Shown here: one piece after another, positions 47,788 through 57,828 of the stretch
Layout of the letters: every line of letters begins with the position of its first letter
Numbering within the stretch: position 1 is the stretch's first letter
The notes under the pieces: model-generated
The model's database searches: none
What the model saw: the letters and a program-made list of their open reading frames with translations, nothing else
What the model was told of the DNA's origin: nothing
Translations under genes and position numbers: made by a program
Assembly: GCF_014502795.1 (NCBI RefSeq)
Contig: NZ_JACVHF010000012.1
Span: 49,484-113,483 of the forward strand
DNA length: 64,000 bases
Direction: 5' to 3'
DNA from: Heliobacterium chlorum
GTDB lineage: Bacteria > Bacillota > Desulfitobacteriia > Heliobacteriales > Heliobacteriaceae

Positions 47788-49092
47788 ATGCCACTAAAAT
47801 GCAGATTTTTTCGCAGCAACCCTTTGCAAGGACGTCTTCCACAGCCGTCGTTGGCTATAGAGGAAGATAGTTCACTACAATCTAATCACTTTTCCAAGGA
47901 AGAGAATTTTTCTTGTGAAAATAATGAGTTACGTAAAAATAGTCACTCACGCATAAATGATGACCCGAGTAAAAATAATCACCCACGTATAAATAATGAC
48001 CCACGGAAAGATCGGGAACCTCGAGCTAACTTCGTAGATAGAAAAGTCCCAGCCAGAGTTGTGAAGAAAAAAAGCCCTCTGTGGCTAAGGCTCTTTCCTG
48101 CTTTGTCCCTATTTTCTTTGTTCCTCTTTGCTGGACAAGTCATGGCCGCAGAAGCACCGTATGTATCGATGACCGACATCCAAGGTCACTGGGCCGCACC
48201 AGCCATTCAGGAGTGTGTCGATATGGCTATTGTCCGGGGAAATCCCGACGGCACTTTCCGGCCGAACGCCACTATCAGCCGCGCCGAATTTCTCGCCCTG
48301 GTGGTCCGTGCCTTTGACATCCCGGCGGGGACAGAGGAAGTAACCTTTCCTGACGTGAAAAAGGGAGATTGGTTCTTGCCGGAACTAGAGGCGGCGCAAA
48401 AGGCAGGGATCGCCGGAGGATATCCCGATGGCACTTTTCGCCCTACTAAGGGTGTCAGCCGGGCCGAAATGGTAGCCATGGTCGTCCGAGCGGCCCGGCA
48501 GGATTTGTCTCCGTTACGGGCGGGCTCCACATTCCCCGATGTGCCTGACGGTTGGATGACCGAACCGGTACGACAGGCGCTTCAGTCCGGCATCGTCGGT
48601 GGGTATGCCGACGGGCGTTTTTACCCGGATAAACAGGCGAGCCGGGCCGAAGCGGCTGTTGTCATGCTGCGCGCCTTATATGCCATGCAGGTTCCGGAAA
48701 AGCAGCCCGATGATCAACAGTTGACGGCCCAAGTGATCGCCTCGGAAGGGGCCGGGATCGACGAGATGAACCATCAAGACTACAGCATGACGAAATCGTT
48801 GCAGTACACGATCGGGCAAGCCCGGGCGATGACCATCAGCCAAGCCGACGACCTGGCGGCCTATGGAGCGAGCGGCGCCCGATTGAACATCGTTCCCCAA
48901 ACCCAGAATGCTGTGGTCTCGCAAAAACGACAGCGAACGGCTCAAGTGCGCTATCACTTCACCTATGAAATCACAGTGACGGCCCCCGACCTGGAGAAAC
49001 AGAATGTTGTCGACGGCACGCTCATTTACTCCCTGCGGATCCAAGGCGGGGAGTGGAAGATCTACAAGATCGAGTCGGTGAGTTCATCCTAA
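47788..49092 (+). CDS. S-layer homology (SLH) domain protein
   Basis: A surface protein with three SLH domains, at about residues 130-172, 190-235 and 255-300 of the 434-residue form, each with the pattern FPDV...GG-x-PDGTFRP...SRAE. SLH domains bind secondary cell-wall polymer. The C-terminal 120 residues are of unknown fold. The ATG at 47788 has GGAGGAG upstream but puts the signal peptide (WLRLFPALSLFSLFLFAGQ) about 100 residues into the protein. GTG 48061 would place it at the start (MKKKSPLWLRLF) but lacks a good ribosome binding site. The extra N-terminal segment is AT-rich and repetitive. Confidence 0.88.
   Translation: MPLKCRFFRSNPLQGRLPQPSLAIEEDSSLQSNHFSKEENFSCENNELRKNSHSRINDDPSKNNHPRINNDPRKDREPRANFVDRKVPARVVKKKSPLWLRLFPALSLFSLFLFAGQVMAAEAPYVSMTDIQGHWAAPAIQECVDMAIVRGNPDGTFRPNATISRAEFLALVVRAFDIPAGTEEVTFPDVKKGDWFLPELEAAQKAGIAGGYPDGTFRPTKGVSRAEMVAMVVRAARQDLSPLRAGSTFPDVPDGWMTEPVRQALQSGIVGGYADGRFYPDKQASRAEAAVVMLRALYAMQVPEKQPDDQQLTAQVIASEGAGIDEMNHQDYSMTKSLQYTIGQARAMTISQADDLAAYGASGARLNIVPQTQNAVVSQKRQRTAQVRYHFTYEITVTAPDLEKQNVVDGTLIYSLRIQGGEWKIYKIESVSSS
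47933..48004. repeat. Tandem 36-bp repeat in the SLH gene
   Basis: Two adjacent 36-base units (47933-47968 and 47969-48004) differ at only a few positions. They encode a 12-residue repeat (KNSHSRINDDPS and KNNHPRINNDPR). There is no spacer, so this is not a CRISPR array. Confidence 0.85.
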
Positions 49093-49340
49093 ACTATTCT
49101 TTCCCGTATCTTTTGCTGTTCCTGTTTACGGTTACCTATGTAGCGGCACTCTCCGAAGTGTCCTTTTGCCGACGTCGACGGCACTAGATCCCCTTGTCGG
49201 GATCTTCCGCTGCCTTTAAAATGGAGACAAGGGAATACAGGAAATAACTCCCGATAGGCAAGTGCATCGAACAGTATGATCATGGCTGAAAATATAAATG
49301 AACTCGATGGAATATAGTTTCGTATGGTTGGAGGTCGTCT

Positions 49341-50744
49341 ATGGGCGTCGTATTTGGTGGATTCGTCCCTCATCCTCCGATTATCGTGCCGGCTGTCGGC
49401 AAAAACAACCTGGCTAAAGCGAAGAACACCGTGGAAGGGATGCGGGCCTGGGCCCGGGAGTGTGTGGCCCATAAGCCTGACACCATCGTCATCATCAGCC
49501 CGCATGGACCGGTCTTTCAAGATGCCATCATGATCACCGCTTATCGGCGCATTTCGGGAAGCTTGAGCGGTTTCGGCGCACCTGATGTCCGTGTCGACAC
49601 CGAAAACGACTTGTCCCTCGTCCAGGCGATCGCCGAGGAGGCTCGCCGGCGGGACATCAGCATCGGCGTCCTTGACCAGGATCTGGCGAAAGAGTTTGAC
49701 ATCCCCCTGACCCTCGATCATGGCTCCATGGTCCCGTTGTACTTTCTCAGCGAAGCGGGTTTTCAGGGAAAAGTGCTGCCCATCGCCATGGGCCTCCTCC
49801 CTCGGGATCAGCTCTACGCCTTCGGCATGGCACTTCGCGAGGCCATGGGGAAAGTGGAACAGGCCGTCGCGCTGGTGGCGTCGGGAGATCTGTCTCACCG
49901 CCTTAGCCCCGATGCGCCGGCAGGATACAATCCATTGGGGCGGGAATTTGACGCCGCGGTGGAGCAGGCCTTCGCCCGGTGGGATATCGACGCCATGTTG
50001 AACATGGACGAAAACCTCTGTGAAACGGCAGGGGAATGCGGCTTTCGGCCGCTGCTCATGCTCGCCGGTGCCTTCGATACCTCTGGGGTCAAGAGCCATG
50101 TTTACAGCTATGAAGGCCCCTTCGGCGTCGGTTACATGGTCGCCTCCATCACCGGCGAGGGGGAGAAGCAGCCCCCGTCGGAAGACCGGCTGACCAAGTA
50201 CCGCCGCCAGCAGCAAGGTCATTTGCAACAAGTTCGTCAAAATGAATCGATCTATGTCCGGTTCGCCCGGCAGACTTTAGAAGCCTACGTCCGAGAGGAA
50301 GAGCTGCCGCCCATCCCGGCCGAACTGAGCGCATCGTCCCCGGCCGGCGCTTTCGTCTCCATCAAGAAAAAAGGCCAGCTGCGGGGCTGCATCGGCACGA
50401 TCGCCCCGACCCAGGATAATTTAGGCGAAGAGATCCGGAACAACGCCATCAGTGCCGGCGTCAACGATCCCCGTTTTTTCCCGGTCGAGGCGGAAGAGCT
50501 CGACGATCTGGTCTATTCGGTCGATGTGCTCTCGCCGGAAGAACCGATCGACAGCCTGAATGCCCTCGATCCCCAGCGTTACGGGGTCATCGTCCGTTAC
50601 CAGGGCCGCCAAGGGCTGCTGCTTCCCATGCTCGATGGCGTCGACACGGTAGAAGAGCAGGTGGACATCGCCCGGCAGAAGGCCGGTATCGCTGAGGGCG
50701 CTCCCATGAGACTGTCTCGCTTTGAAGTGATTCGTCATCACTAA
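49341..50744 (+). CDS. AmmeMemoRadiSam system protein B/A fusion
   Basis: A 467-residue fusion. Residues 1-275 are a Memo/LigB-type domain (class III extradiol dioxygenase fold) with HPP at the start (FVPHPPIIVP), SPHGP near 52, LDHGSMVP and SGDLSHRLS. Residues 290-467 are an AMMECR1 domain with GCIGTIAP, the most conserved motif of that family, and NDPRF. The radical SAM partner follows. These three functions often occur together, but their shared reaction is not known. GGAGG precedes the ATG. Confidence 0.92.
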   Translation: MGVVFGGFVPHPPIIVPAVGKNNLAKAKNTVEGMRAWARECVAHKPDTIVIISPHGPVFQDAIMITAYRRISGSLSGFGAPDVRVDTENDLSLVQAIAEEARRRDISIGVLDQDLAKEFDIPLTLDHGSMVPLYFLSEAGFQGKVLPIAMGLLPRDQLYAFGMALREAMGKVEQAVALVASGDLSHRLSPDAPAGYNPLGREFDAAVEQAFARWDIDAMLNMDENLCETAGECGFRPLLMLAGAFDTSGVKSHVYSYEGPFGVGYMVASITGEGEKQPPSEDRLTKYRRQQQGHLQQVRQNESIYVRFARQTLEAYVREEELPPIPAELSASSPAGAFVSIKKKGQLRGCIGTIAPTQDNLGEEIRNNAISAGVNDPRFFPVEAEELDDLVYSVDVLSPEEPIDSLNALDPQRYGVIVRYQGRQGLLLPMLDGVDTVEEQVDIARQKAGIAEGAPMRLSRFEVIRHH

Positions 50745-50780
50745 GGTCCTTTCTCATAAGTTCAACAGACGTTTCATAGT

Positions 50781-50807
50781 GCCCGGTCAAAACCGGGTTC
50801 TTTTTTT
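50781..50807 (+). terminator. Terminator between the AmmeMemoRadiSam genes
   Basis: A 6-bp stem, CCCGGT (50782-50787) with ACCGGG (50792-50797), with a 4-base loop and a run of seven T. It separates the fusion gene from its radical SAM partner, so the partner may have its own promoter or depend on read-through. Confidence 0.75.
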
Positions 50808-50911
50808 GCCAAAAAGGTTGCATATTTTAGATGGAAAAGGTATCAATAGGATAGAGGTGTCGAATGCCGTCGACACGGTACCGTCGAAATACGTCCAAAG
50901 GGGGAATGAGT

Positions 50912-51793
50912 TTGGTCATGGAGGAAGCGGGCCCCTTGCGGGAAGCCCTGTTCTATGACCCCGATCCGCCGAAGGTACACTGTCGTCTCTGTCCCTGGCA
51001 CTGCCATATCCCAGAAGGAAAGGTCGGCGTCTGCCGGGTACGGATGAACGAGAAGGGGACCCTTTACAGCCTGAACTACGGCAAAGTGACTGGCCTCAGC
51101 ATCGATCCGATCGAGAAAAAACCGCTCCGGCGTTTTCAACCAGGCAGCCAGATCCTCTCTTTCGGCAGCCTCGGCTGTAACTTTGACTGCGGATTCTGCC
51201 AGAACTATCACATCGCCCATCGTGACGACGCCGAATTTCGGATGATTCCGCCGAAGGAAGCCCTCCGGCTCGCTGAGGAGACGAAAGGCTACGGAAATAT
51301 CGGCATCGCCTACACCTATTCGGAACCGAGTGTGTGGTATGAATACATCATCGATACGGCGCCGCTCATTCATGAGGCGGGGATGAAAAACGTCCTCGTG
51401 ACGAACGGCTACCTGGAGGCCGAACCGATCAAGGACATGCTTCCCTATATCGATGCGGTCAACTTGGATATCAAAGGCTTCACCGAAGACTACTACCATG
51501 GCGTGTGCAAAGGCCGCCTAGAACCGGTGCTGACGGCGGCTAAGCTATACAAGTCAGCCTGCCACCTGGAAGTGACCACCCTCGTTGTGCCCGGACACAA
51601 CGACCGAGAAGAGGAACTGGTGGAACTCTTCGACTGGGTTGCCCGGGAACTGGGCAGGGACACACCGATTCACCTGAGCCGCTATTTCCCCCAGTACAAA
51701 TTCAAGGAACAGCCGACACCGCGGGAGACGATGCTGCGGGCCGGTGAGCTGGCACGGGAGCGGCTGGACTATGTTTATTTGGGCAATATCTAA
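50912..51793 (+). CDS. AmmeMemoRadiSam system radical SAM enzyme
   Basis: A radical SAM protein of about 293 residues. An N-terminal cysteine-rich segment (CRLCPWHCHI, then GVCRVR) precedes the radical SAM cluster C89-x3-C93-x2-C96 in GCNFDCGFCQNY. Later motifs are YTYSEPSVW and LDIKGF. I prefer TTG 50912, seven bases after AAAGGGGG; the ATG at 50864 would add 16 residues without a ribosome binding site. It is related to pyruvate formate-lyase activating enzymes, but its substrate is unknown. Confidence 0.9.
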   Translation: MVMEEAGPLREALFYDPDPPKVHCRLCPWHCHIPEGKVGVCRVRMNEKGTLYSLNYGKVTGLSIDPIEKKPLRRFQPGSQILSFGSLGCNFDCGFCQNYHIAHRDDAEFRMIPPKEALRLAEETKGYGNIGIAYTYSEPSVWYEYIIDTAPLIHEAGMKNVLVTNGYLEAEPIKDMLPYIDAVNLDIKGFTEDYYHGVCKGRLEPVLTAAKLYKSACHLEVTTLVVPGHNDREEELVELFDWVARELGRDTPIHLSRYFPQYKFKEQPTPRETMLRAGELARERLDYVYLGNI

Positions 51794-52143
51794 AGGGCGT
51801 ACACTTGAGCTTTTCGCGTATCCCCCGAAGCGAAAATTAAGTGAAACCTCAGGTTACACAGTCTTATTAAGTGAAACCATGTGCTCAAATAGGCTTTAAT
51901 GACGCCACAGCGAAAGCGTTCTGTCATTACAGCCCCGATTTTCCTTTGATCTTCAATTGCCCTTTACCGTAGATTAGGAATATTATCTAGGGCTGACTAA
52001 TCCATAGATACCAGGACGGACTGCAGCCATGAACTTTACCACGCTTTACCACGCAAATGTAAGCGCGAATTCGAAATAGAACAGTGAATCATGAATCGAA
52101 CCAGGAACCGAACCAGGACCCGTTGAAAGGATAGAAAAACGGA
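51794..52143. other. Intergenic region with short repeats
   Basis: This 350-base region has no gene. It contains two copies of ATTAAGTGAAACC (about 51837 and 51867), an imperfect hairpin around 51898-51929, two copies of TTTACCACGC near 52040, and GAACCAGGA repeats near 52100. I cannot assign a function to any of them. Confidence 0.5.
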
Positions 52144-53079
52144 ATGCACCAGAAATCTTGGCGAATCTCTCCCCTTGCCGCTGACATCGTATTGCTCTCC
52201 GTCGCAGCGATCTGGGGCGGAACCTTTGTGGCTGTGAAAAACGCCATCGCCGTCATCCCGCCCTACGCCTTTTTAGCGATCCGCTTTTTCATCGCCGCCC
52301 TCTTTCTCGCGATCTTTACAGCCGGCCGGTGGTCCCGGATGACCCGGGCTACCGGCCGGGACGGATTTCTCTTAGGCGGCTGCCTCTTCGGCGGCTATGC
52401 GCTGCAGACGATCGGCTTACAGTACACGACCTCTTCCAACGCCGGTTTTATCACCGGCTTGTCTGTGGTCATGGTCCCGCTCATCACCTGGGTGATCTTA
52501 AAGGAAAGACCACGGAGTGGGGTACTCGCCGGGGTGGCCCTATCCATCGCAGGACTCGGTTTTCTCACTCTCACCGATACCCTGCAGATCAACCCCGGCG
52601 ACTTGCTCGTCCTGGGCTGTTCCGTCTGTTTCGGACTACATATTTACCTGGCCGGTCAAGTGACCCGCCGCCATGATCCGATCCTGCTCACCCTAAGCCA
52701 GCTCATCGTCGTCGCCATCGCCTGTTCCGTCTTTTCCTCCATCTGGGAGCCGCCCCTGGCGGCGGGAAACTTCCAATATGATGTCTGGCTGGCCTTGGCG
52801 CTGACGGCCATCCCGGCCACGTCGCTGGCCTTCTTAGCGCAGATGCACCTGCAAAAGTACACGACGGCGACGCGAACGGCCCTGATCTTTGCCACCGAGC
52901 CTGTCTTTTCGCTAATCTTTGCCATCCTCTTGGCCGGTGAAATGCTGACCTTCCGCGGCGGTATCGGCTGCCTGCTCGTGCTGGCCGGCATCGTGACGGC
53001 GGAACTCGTCGGAAGCCAGGAGGAGCAGGTGGAGCCAGCCGAAGGCGAAGCCCTTTTCGAAGGAGAACAGGGGCTTTAG
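52144..53079 (+). CDS. EamA/DMT-family transporter
   Basis: A 311-residue membrane protein with about ten hydrophobic segments and two EamA repeats. The first starts at ADIVLLSVAAIWGGTFVAVK, a typical family start, and the second near residue 150. The family exports amino acids or other metabolites. The C-terminal tail is acidic. Its place before the arginine genes might suggest an amino acid substrate, but it is separated from them by a promoter and nothing fixes the substrate. Confidence 0.88.
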   Translation: MHQKSWRISPLAADIVLLSVAAIWGGTFVAVKNAIAVIPPYAFLAIRFFIAALFLAIFTAGRWSRMTRATGRDGFLLGGCLFGGYALQTIGLQYTTSSNAGFITGLSVVMVPLITWVILKERPRSGVLAGVALSIAGLGFLTLTDTLQINPGDLLVLGCSVCFGLHIYLAGQVTRRHDPILLTLSQLIVVAIACSVFSSIWEPPLAAGNFQYDVWLALALTAIPATSLAFLAQMHLQKYTTATRTALIFATEPVFSLIFAILLAGEMLTFRGGIGCLLVLAGIVTAELVGSQEEQVEPAEGEALFEGEQGL

Positions 53080-53107
53080 GAAAAAGCGGACGGGAACTAA
53101 AAAATGA

Positions 53108-53152
53108 TTGAATGAATATACAGTATAACGTATAATTATTCTATCGTTATAC
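53108..53152 (+). promoter_or_regulatory. argC promoter with overlapping operator-like repeat
   Basis: A -35 element TTGAAT (53108-53113) and a -10 element TATAAT (53131-53136) are 17 bases apart. The inverted repeat GTATAACG (53123-53130) with CGTTATAC (53145-53152) brackets the -10 element. AT-rich ARG boxes bound by ArgR/AhrC lie in this position in other bacteria, so arginine-dependent repression is likely. Confidence 0.7.
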
Positions 53153-53177
53153 AGAAGTATGAGGAGGTCTAGCAGAT

Positions 53178-54233
53178 ATGATACGTGCAGCCATCGTTGG
53201 CGCGACCGGGTATACAGGGGCCGAACTGGTCCGCCTGCTCTCCCGGCATCCGGAAGTAAAGCTTGTCGGCTTGACCTCCCAGCAATATGCCGGTCAACCC
53301 TATGAAAACGTCTTTCATCACTTTGCCGATCAGGTCGATTTACATTGCAGCCCTCAACATATCGAGGAAATCGTCGCGGATGCCGATGTGCTCTTTTTAG
53401 CTGTCCCACACGGCTTGTCTGTTCCCTGGGTCGTCGAAAGCCTACGCCAAGGCAAAAAGGTGATCGACTTAGGCGCAGACTTCCGCTTTCGCCGGGCCGA
53501 TGTCTATGAAAAGTGGTACAGCACGCACCATGACGCACCGGAACTGTTGGCCGAAGCCGTCTACGGTTTGCCGGAACTCAAACGGGAAGCCGTGGCGAAA
53601 GCCCGCGTCGTCGCCAACCCCGGTTGCTACCCGACGGCATCCGTCCTGAGTGTAGCGCCGATCCTGGGCAAAGGCATCATCAACGAAGGCCGCCTGATCA
53701 TCGACGCCAAATCGGGTGTATCGGGAGCGGGACGAAAATTGAACACGCCTTCCCTCTATGCGGAAGCGAATGAAAATATCAACGCCTACAACGTGGGCAA
53801 ACACCGCCACATCCCCGAGATCGAGCAAGAGATCGCCGAGCGGGCCGGCCTGCAGGCCGACCAAATGGCGATCTCCTTCACACCGCACCTGACCCCCATG
53901 ACCCGGGGCATTTTGGCCACGGTCTATGCCGATATCCAAGCAGGGGTCAAGATCACCACCGATGAACTGCGGCAGATGTACCAGGAATTTTACGCCGGCG
54001 AATTCTTCGTCCACGTGATGAAAGAAGGCGTCTGGCCCCACACCAAATGGAGCTACGGCTCGAACCACGCCTTTATCGGTGTCACCGTCGAAGAGCGCAC
54101 CGGCCGCATCATCGTCTCCACCGCCATCGACAACCTGGTCAAAGGCGCCTCCGGCCAGGCCATTCAGAATATGAACATCCTCTTCGGACTGCCTGAAAAA
54201 ACGGCCATTGAAGCTCCCGGGATGTTCCCCTAA
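53178..54233 (+). CDS. argC: N-acetyl-gamma-glutamyl-phosphate reductase
   Basis: ArgC reduces N-acetylglutamyl phosphate with NADPH, the third step of arginine synthesis. The 351-residue product has the NADP-binding GATGYTGAEL at residues 8-17, catalytic C150 in ANPGCYPTAS, and HRHIPEIEQ. AGGAGGT precedes the ATG. It is the first gene of the arginine operon. Confidence 0.97.
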   Translation: MIRAAIVGATGYTGAELVRLLSRHPEVKLVGLTSQQYAGQPYENVFHHFADQVDLHCSPQHIEEIVADADVLFLAVPHGLSVPWVVESLRQGKKVIDLGADFRFRRADVYEKWYSTHHDAPELLAEAVYGLPELKREAVAKARVVANPGCYPTASVLSVAPILGKGIINEGRLIIDAKSGVSGAGRKLNTPSLYAEANENINAYNVGKHRHIPEIEQEIAERAGLQADQMAISFTPHLTPMTRGILATVYADIQAGVKITTDELRQMYQEFYAGEFFVHVMKEGVWPHTKWSYGSNHAFIGVTVEERTGRIIVSTAIDNLVKGASGQAIQNMNILFGLPEKTAIEAPGMFP

Positions 54234-54364
54234 GGCGGGGGGGCCCGCAGACAGGGAACGTCCCTTCCCGAAAAGGCAGTCAGAAAACAAGAAACCGAGT
54301 CACTCCTTTACCCATTCAGCCGTGCAACCAACTTCATTGAACCGATAGATAGGAGCGAACCCCG

Positions 54365-55576
54365 ATGCAACTTCCGCCTGTACTGCAAGGCAACGTCACA
54401 TCCCCTGCGGGATTTCAAGCAGCCGGTATCGCCGCCGGCATCAAAAAGCCCGGCATCCTTGACATGGCCCTCATCGTCAGCGACGTGCCTGCTGCTGCCG
54501 CTGCCGTCTATACGACGAACAAAGTCCAAGCGGCGCCGCTGCAAGTGACGAAAGAACATATCGCCGCCGGCCCCTTAACAGCGGTCGTCGTCAACGCGGG
54601 CAACGCCAACGCCTGTAACGGCGAGCGGGGCCTCGTTGACGCCCGCCAGATGACCGCCAAGACAGCGGAAGTCCTCGGCATCGACGCTCAAGCCGTCGCC
54701 GTTGCCTCAACCGGTGTCATCGGCCAGCCCATGCCTATGGAAAAGATCTTGGCCGGCATCGACAGCCTCGGCAGCGCCCTGTCGCCGGACGGCGGCGAAG
54801 TGGCCTCCCGGGCCATCATGACGACAGACCTCGTCCCCAAGACAGGGAAGGTGGAAGTGGTCATCGGCGGCAAGACCGTCACCATCGGCGGCATGGCCAA
54901 AGGCTCTGGCATGATCCATCCCAACATGGCCACCATGCTGGCCTTCTACACGACCGATGCCGCCATCGCTCCGGAACTGCTGCAAAAAGCCTTGACCCGC
55001 TCGGTCCAGGTTTCGTATAACATGATCTCTGTCGACGGCGACACCTCCACGAACGACATGGCCCTCATCCTGGCCAACGGCTGCGCCGGCGCACCGTCCA
55101 TCGACAGTGAAGGCGCCGACTATGAAGCCTTCACGGCTGCCTTGACGGCTCTCTCCATCGAGCTGGCCAAAGCCATCGCCCGGGACGGCGAAGGGGCGAC
55201 GAAGCTCATCGAAGTGCGCATCGAAGGCGCCGCCACCGAAGCGGATGCGAAAAAAGCCGCCATGTCTGTCGTCAAATCGAGCCTCTTTAAGTCGGCCGTC
55301 TTCGGCAACGACGCCAACTGGGGCCGGGTCATGTGTGCCATCGGCTATTCGGGAGCCAATTTTGACCCGAACAAGGTGGACGTTTACCTCGGATCCATCC
55401 AGACGGCAAAGCAGGGCATGGCCCTGAACTTCTCCGAAGCGGAAGCGACAGAAGCGCTCAAACAAAAAGAAGTGGTCGTCACGGTCCAACTGAACGACGG
55501 CGACTTTTCCGCCGCCGCCTGGGGCTGCGACCTCACCTATGATTATGTAAAGATCAACGCCGACTACCGGAGCTAG
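54365..55576 (+). CDS. argJ: Glutamate N-acetyltransferase / amino-acid acetyltransferase
   Basis: ArgJ transfers the acetyl group from N-acetylornithine to glutamate; bifunctional forms also use acetyl-CoA. The 403-residue proenzyme cleaves itself at the conserved Thr in PNMATML, here T190. The [10 protein letters not shown] motif is present. Because no argE or argA is seen, the acetyl cycle through ArgJ is the expected route. It is 131 bases downstream of argC. Confidence 0.96.
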   Translation: MQLPPVLQGNVTSPAGFQAAGIAAGIKKPGILDMALIVSDVPAAAAAVYTTNKVQAAPLQVTKEHIAAGPLTAVVVNAGNANACNGERGLVDARQMTAKTAEVLGIDAQAVAVASTGVIGQPMPMEKILAGIDSLGSALSPDGGEVASRAIMTTDLVPKTGKVEVVIGGKTVTIGGMAKGSGMIHPNMATMLAFYTTDAAIAPELLQKALTRSVQVSYNMISVDGDTSTNDMALILANGCAGAPSIDSEGADYEAFTAALTALSIELAKAIARDGEGATKLIEVRIEGAATEADAKKAAMSVVKSSLFKSAVFGNDANWGRVMCAIGYSGANFDPNKVDVYLGSIQTAKQGMALNFSEAEATEALKQKEVVVTVQLNDGDFSAAAWGCDLTYDYVKINADYRS

Positions 55577-55598
55577 AGAGATAGAAGGAGAGAGCCAC

Positions 55599-56486
55599 TT
55601 GCTGAAAGCCCTGGAAAAAGCGGGCATCCTCGTCGAAGCCCTGCCCTACATCAAAAAGTTCAACGGTAAGACCGTTGTCATCAAATACGGCGGCGCCGCC
55701 ATGGTCAACGACCAGCTCAAAGAAGCCGTCATCATGGACATCGTTCTGATGAAGTTCGTCGGCATCCATCCCGTCCTCGTCCACGGCGGCGGACCGGAAA
55801 TCAACAACATGCTCAAGCGCCTCGGCATCCAGTCCCACTTCATCCAGGGCTTGCGCGTCACCGACGAAGCGACCATGGAGATCGTTGAAATGGTCCTCGC
55901 CGGCAAGCTCAATAAAGAGATTGTCGCCCTGATCCAGCGCTTCGGCGGCCGCGCCGTCGGTCTCTGCGGTAAAGACGGCGGCCTCATGCAAGCGAAGAAG
56001 CGCTTTGAACTCGTCAAAAACGAAGCTGGCGAACGGGTTCCCACCGACATCGGCTTTGTAGGCGACGTCGTCAAAATCAACCCGGAACTGGTGCGGGAAC
56101 TGTCTGACCAAGGCTATATCCCCGTCATCGCTCCTATCGGCGCTGGGGAAAAAGGCGAAGCTTACAACATCAACGCCGACACGGCTGCCGGCGAACTGGC
56201 CCAAGCTTTAGAAGCTGACAAACTGGTCCTGCTCACCGATGTGGAAGGCATTCTCAAAGATTTTCACGATAAATCGAGCATCATCTCATCGCTGCAGATC
56301 GACGAAGTGCCCAACCTCGTCGAATCGGGCGTCATCGCCAGCGGCATGATTCCCAAAGTGCAGTGCTGCGTCGACGCCCTCCAAGGCGGCGTGGGACAGA
56401 CCCACATCATCGACGGGCGCATCCCCCACTCGCTGCTCTTGGAAGTCTTTACGGACAAGGGTGTCGGGACTATGGTTGTTAAGTAG
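55599..56486 (+). CDS. argB: Acetylglutamate kinase
   Basis: ArgB phosphorylates N-acetylglutamate, usually the step feedback-inhibited by arginine. The 295-residue product has KYGGAAM near 28, HGGGPEINN near 62 and the nucleotide-binding ADTAAGELA. The N-terminal helix ([20 protein letters not shown]) matches the extension seen in arginine-sensitive hexameric forms. It starts at TTG, 22 bases after argJ. Confidence 0.97.
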   Translation: MLKALEKAGILVEALPYIKKFNGKTVVIKYGGAAMVNDQLKEAVIMDIVLMKFVGIHPVLVHGGGPEINNMLKRLGIQSHFIQGLRVTDEATMEIVEMVLAGKLNKEIVALIQRFGGRAVGLCGKDGGLMQAKKRFELVKNEAGERVPTDIGFVGDVVKINPELVRELSDQGYIPVIAPIGAGEKGEAYNINADTAAGELAQALEADKLVLLTDVEGILKDFHDKSSIISSLQIDEVPNLVESGVIASGMIPKVQCCVDALQGGVGQTHIIDGRIPHSLLLEVFTDKGVGTMVVK

Positions 56487-56601
56487 TTCCGCCTCTTCGC
56501 CCAAATCGCTCACTCTGTCATTCCACCCCAGTTTTCGTTAAATGCAGCTTCATAGCACCTATTCGAAAGAGATAAAATCATCCATACGGGAGGAACGAGC
56601 C

Positions 56602-57828
56602 ATGACTGAAAAAAGCAACGCCCAACTGGTCGAACTGGGCAAGAAATATGTGATGAACACCTACGGCCGGCTCCCAATCGCCTTCGTCAAAGGGGAAGGA
56701 GCCAAAGTCTGGGACGCCGACGGACGGGAATACCTGGACTTCCTGGCCGGTCTGGCCGTCAATTCCCTGGGACACTGCCATCCCAAAGTGACGGAAGCTG
56801 TCAAAGCCCAAGTCGATCAATTGATCCACGTGTCCAACCTCTACTGGATCGAGCCCCAGATTGAACTGGCCCAGCGCCTCGTCGAAAACAGCTTTGCCGA
56901 CAAAGTCTTCTTCTGCAACTCCGGCGCCGAAGCGAACGAAGGCGCCATCAAACTGGCCCGCAAGTACGCCAAACTGCACATGGGCCCCGATAAATACGAG
57001 ATCATCACCATGGAAAAATCCTTTCATGGCCGCACCTTGGCCACAGTGACCGCCACGGCCCAGCCGAAATACCAAAAAGCCTTTACCCCCCTGCCGGAAG
57101 GCTTCCGCTACGTGCCCTTCGGCGATTTGAAAGCTCTGGAAAAAGCGATCGGCCCGCACACCTGCGCCATCATGGTCGAACCGGTGCAGGGCGAAGGCGG
57201 TGTCAACCTGGCCGAACCGGCCTTCTGGGAAGGGTTGGCCAAACTGGCCAAAGAGAAGAATCTGCTCCTCATCTTTGACGAAGTCCAGTCAGGCCTCGGC
57301 CGGACAGGCAAACTCTTCGCCCACGAACACTACGGCATCACACCCCACATCATGACCTTGGCCAAAGCCCTCGGCGGCGGCACCCCCATCGGCGCCTTGC
57401 TGGCCACGGACGAAGTGGCCAGCGCCTTTGAGCCGGGAGACCACGCCTCCACCTTCGGCGGCAACCCCCTCGTCACCGCTGCCGGTGTAGCCACGATGGA
57501 TCTGCTCGTCCAGGGCGGCCTCCTGGCGCACTGCCTCGAAATGGGCGCCTACTTCAGAGGGCACTTAAACCGCCTCGCGGAAAAATACACCTTCATCCAG
57601 GAAGTGCGCGGCCTTGGCCTTATCTTAGCCTGTGAGCTCGACCGCCCCGGCGCCGACATCGTCGCTGCTTGCCTGGAAAAAGGCTTGATCATCAACTGCA
57701 CCGCTGTCAACGTGCTGCGCTTCCTGCCGCCGCTGATCATCACCAAAGAGGATATCGACCAAGCGGTAGGCATCTTAGAAGAAGTCCTTGCCGCTGTCGA
57801 GGCCAATGCAGGAGGGACCCCGGCATGA
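56602..57828 (+). CDS. argD: Acetylornithine aminotransferase
   Basis: A PLP enzyme forming N-acetylornithine from the semialdehyde. The 408-residue product has [30 protein letters not shown] and the PLP-binding Lys K255 in [14 protein letters not shown] chose ATG 56602, behind GGGAGGA; an upstream ATG at 56542 would add 20 residues of unusual sequence. Its stop overlaps the start of carA. Confidence 0.96.
   Translation: MTEKSNAQLVELGKKYVMNTYGRLPIAFVKGEGAKVWDADGREYLDFLAGLAVNSLGHCHPKVTEAVKAQVDQLIHVSNLYWIEPQIELAQRLVENSFADKVFFCNSGAEANEGAIKLARKYAKLHMGPDKYEIITMEKSFHGRTLATVTATAQPKYQKAFTPLPEGFRYVPFGDLKALEKAIGPHTCAIMVEPVQGEGGVNLAEPAFWEGLAKLAKEKNLLLIFDEVQSGLGRTGKLFAHEHYGITPHIMTLAKALGGGTPIGALLATDEVASAFEPGDHASTFGGNPLVTAAGVATMDLLVQGGLLAHCLEMGAYFRGHLNRLAEKYTFIQEVRGLGLILACELDRPGADIVAACLEKGLIINCTAVNVLRFLPPLIITKEDIDQAVGILEEVLAAVEANAGGTPA

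Noticed and set aside
47933..48004. Possible CRISPR array because of 36-bp repeat units
   Set aside because: There are only two units, directly adjacent with no spacers, in frame within a coding region, and no cas genes are near.
49186..49205. Hairpin AGATCCC/GGGATCT after the SLH gene as a terminator
   Set aside because: The stem is perfect over 7 bp but has no T tract on either side, so it cannot be called a terminator with confidence.
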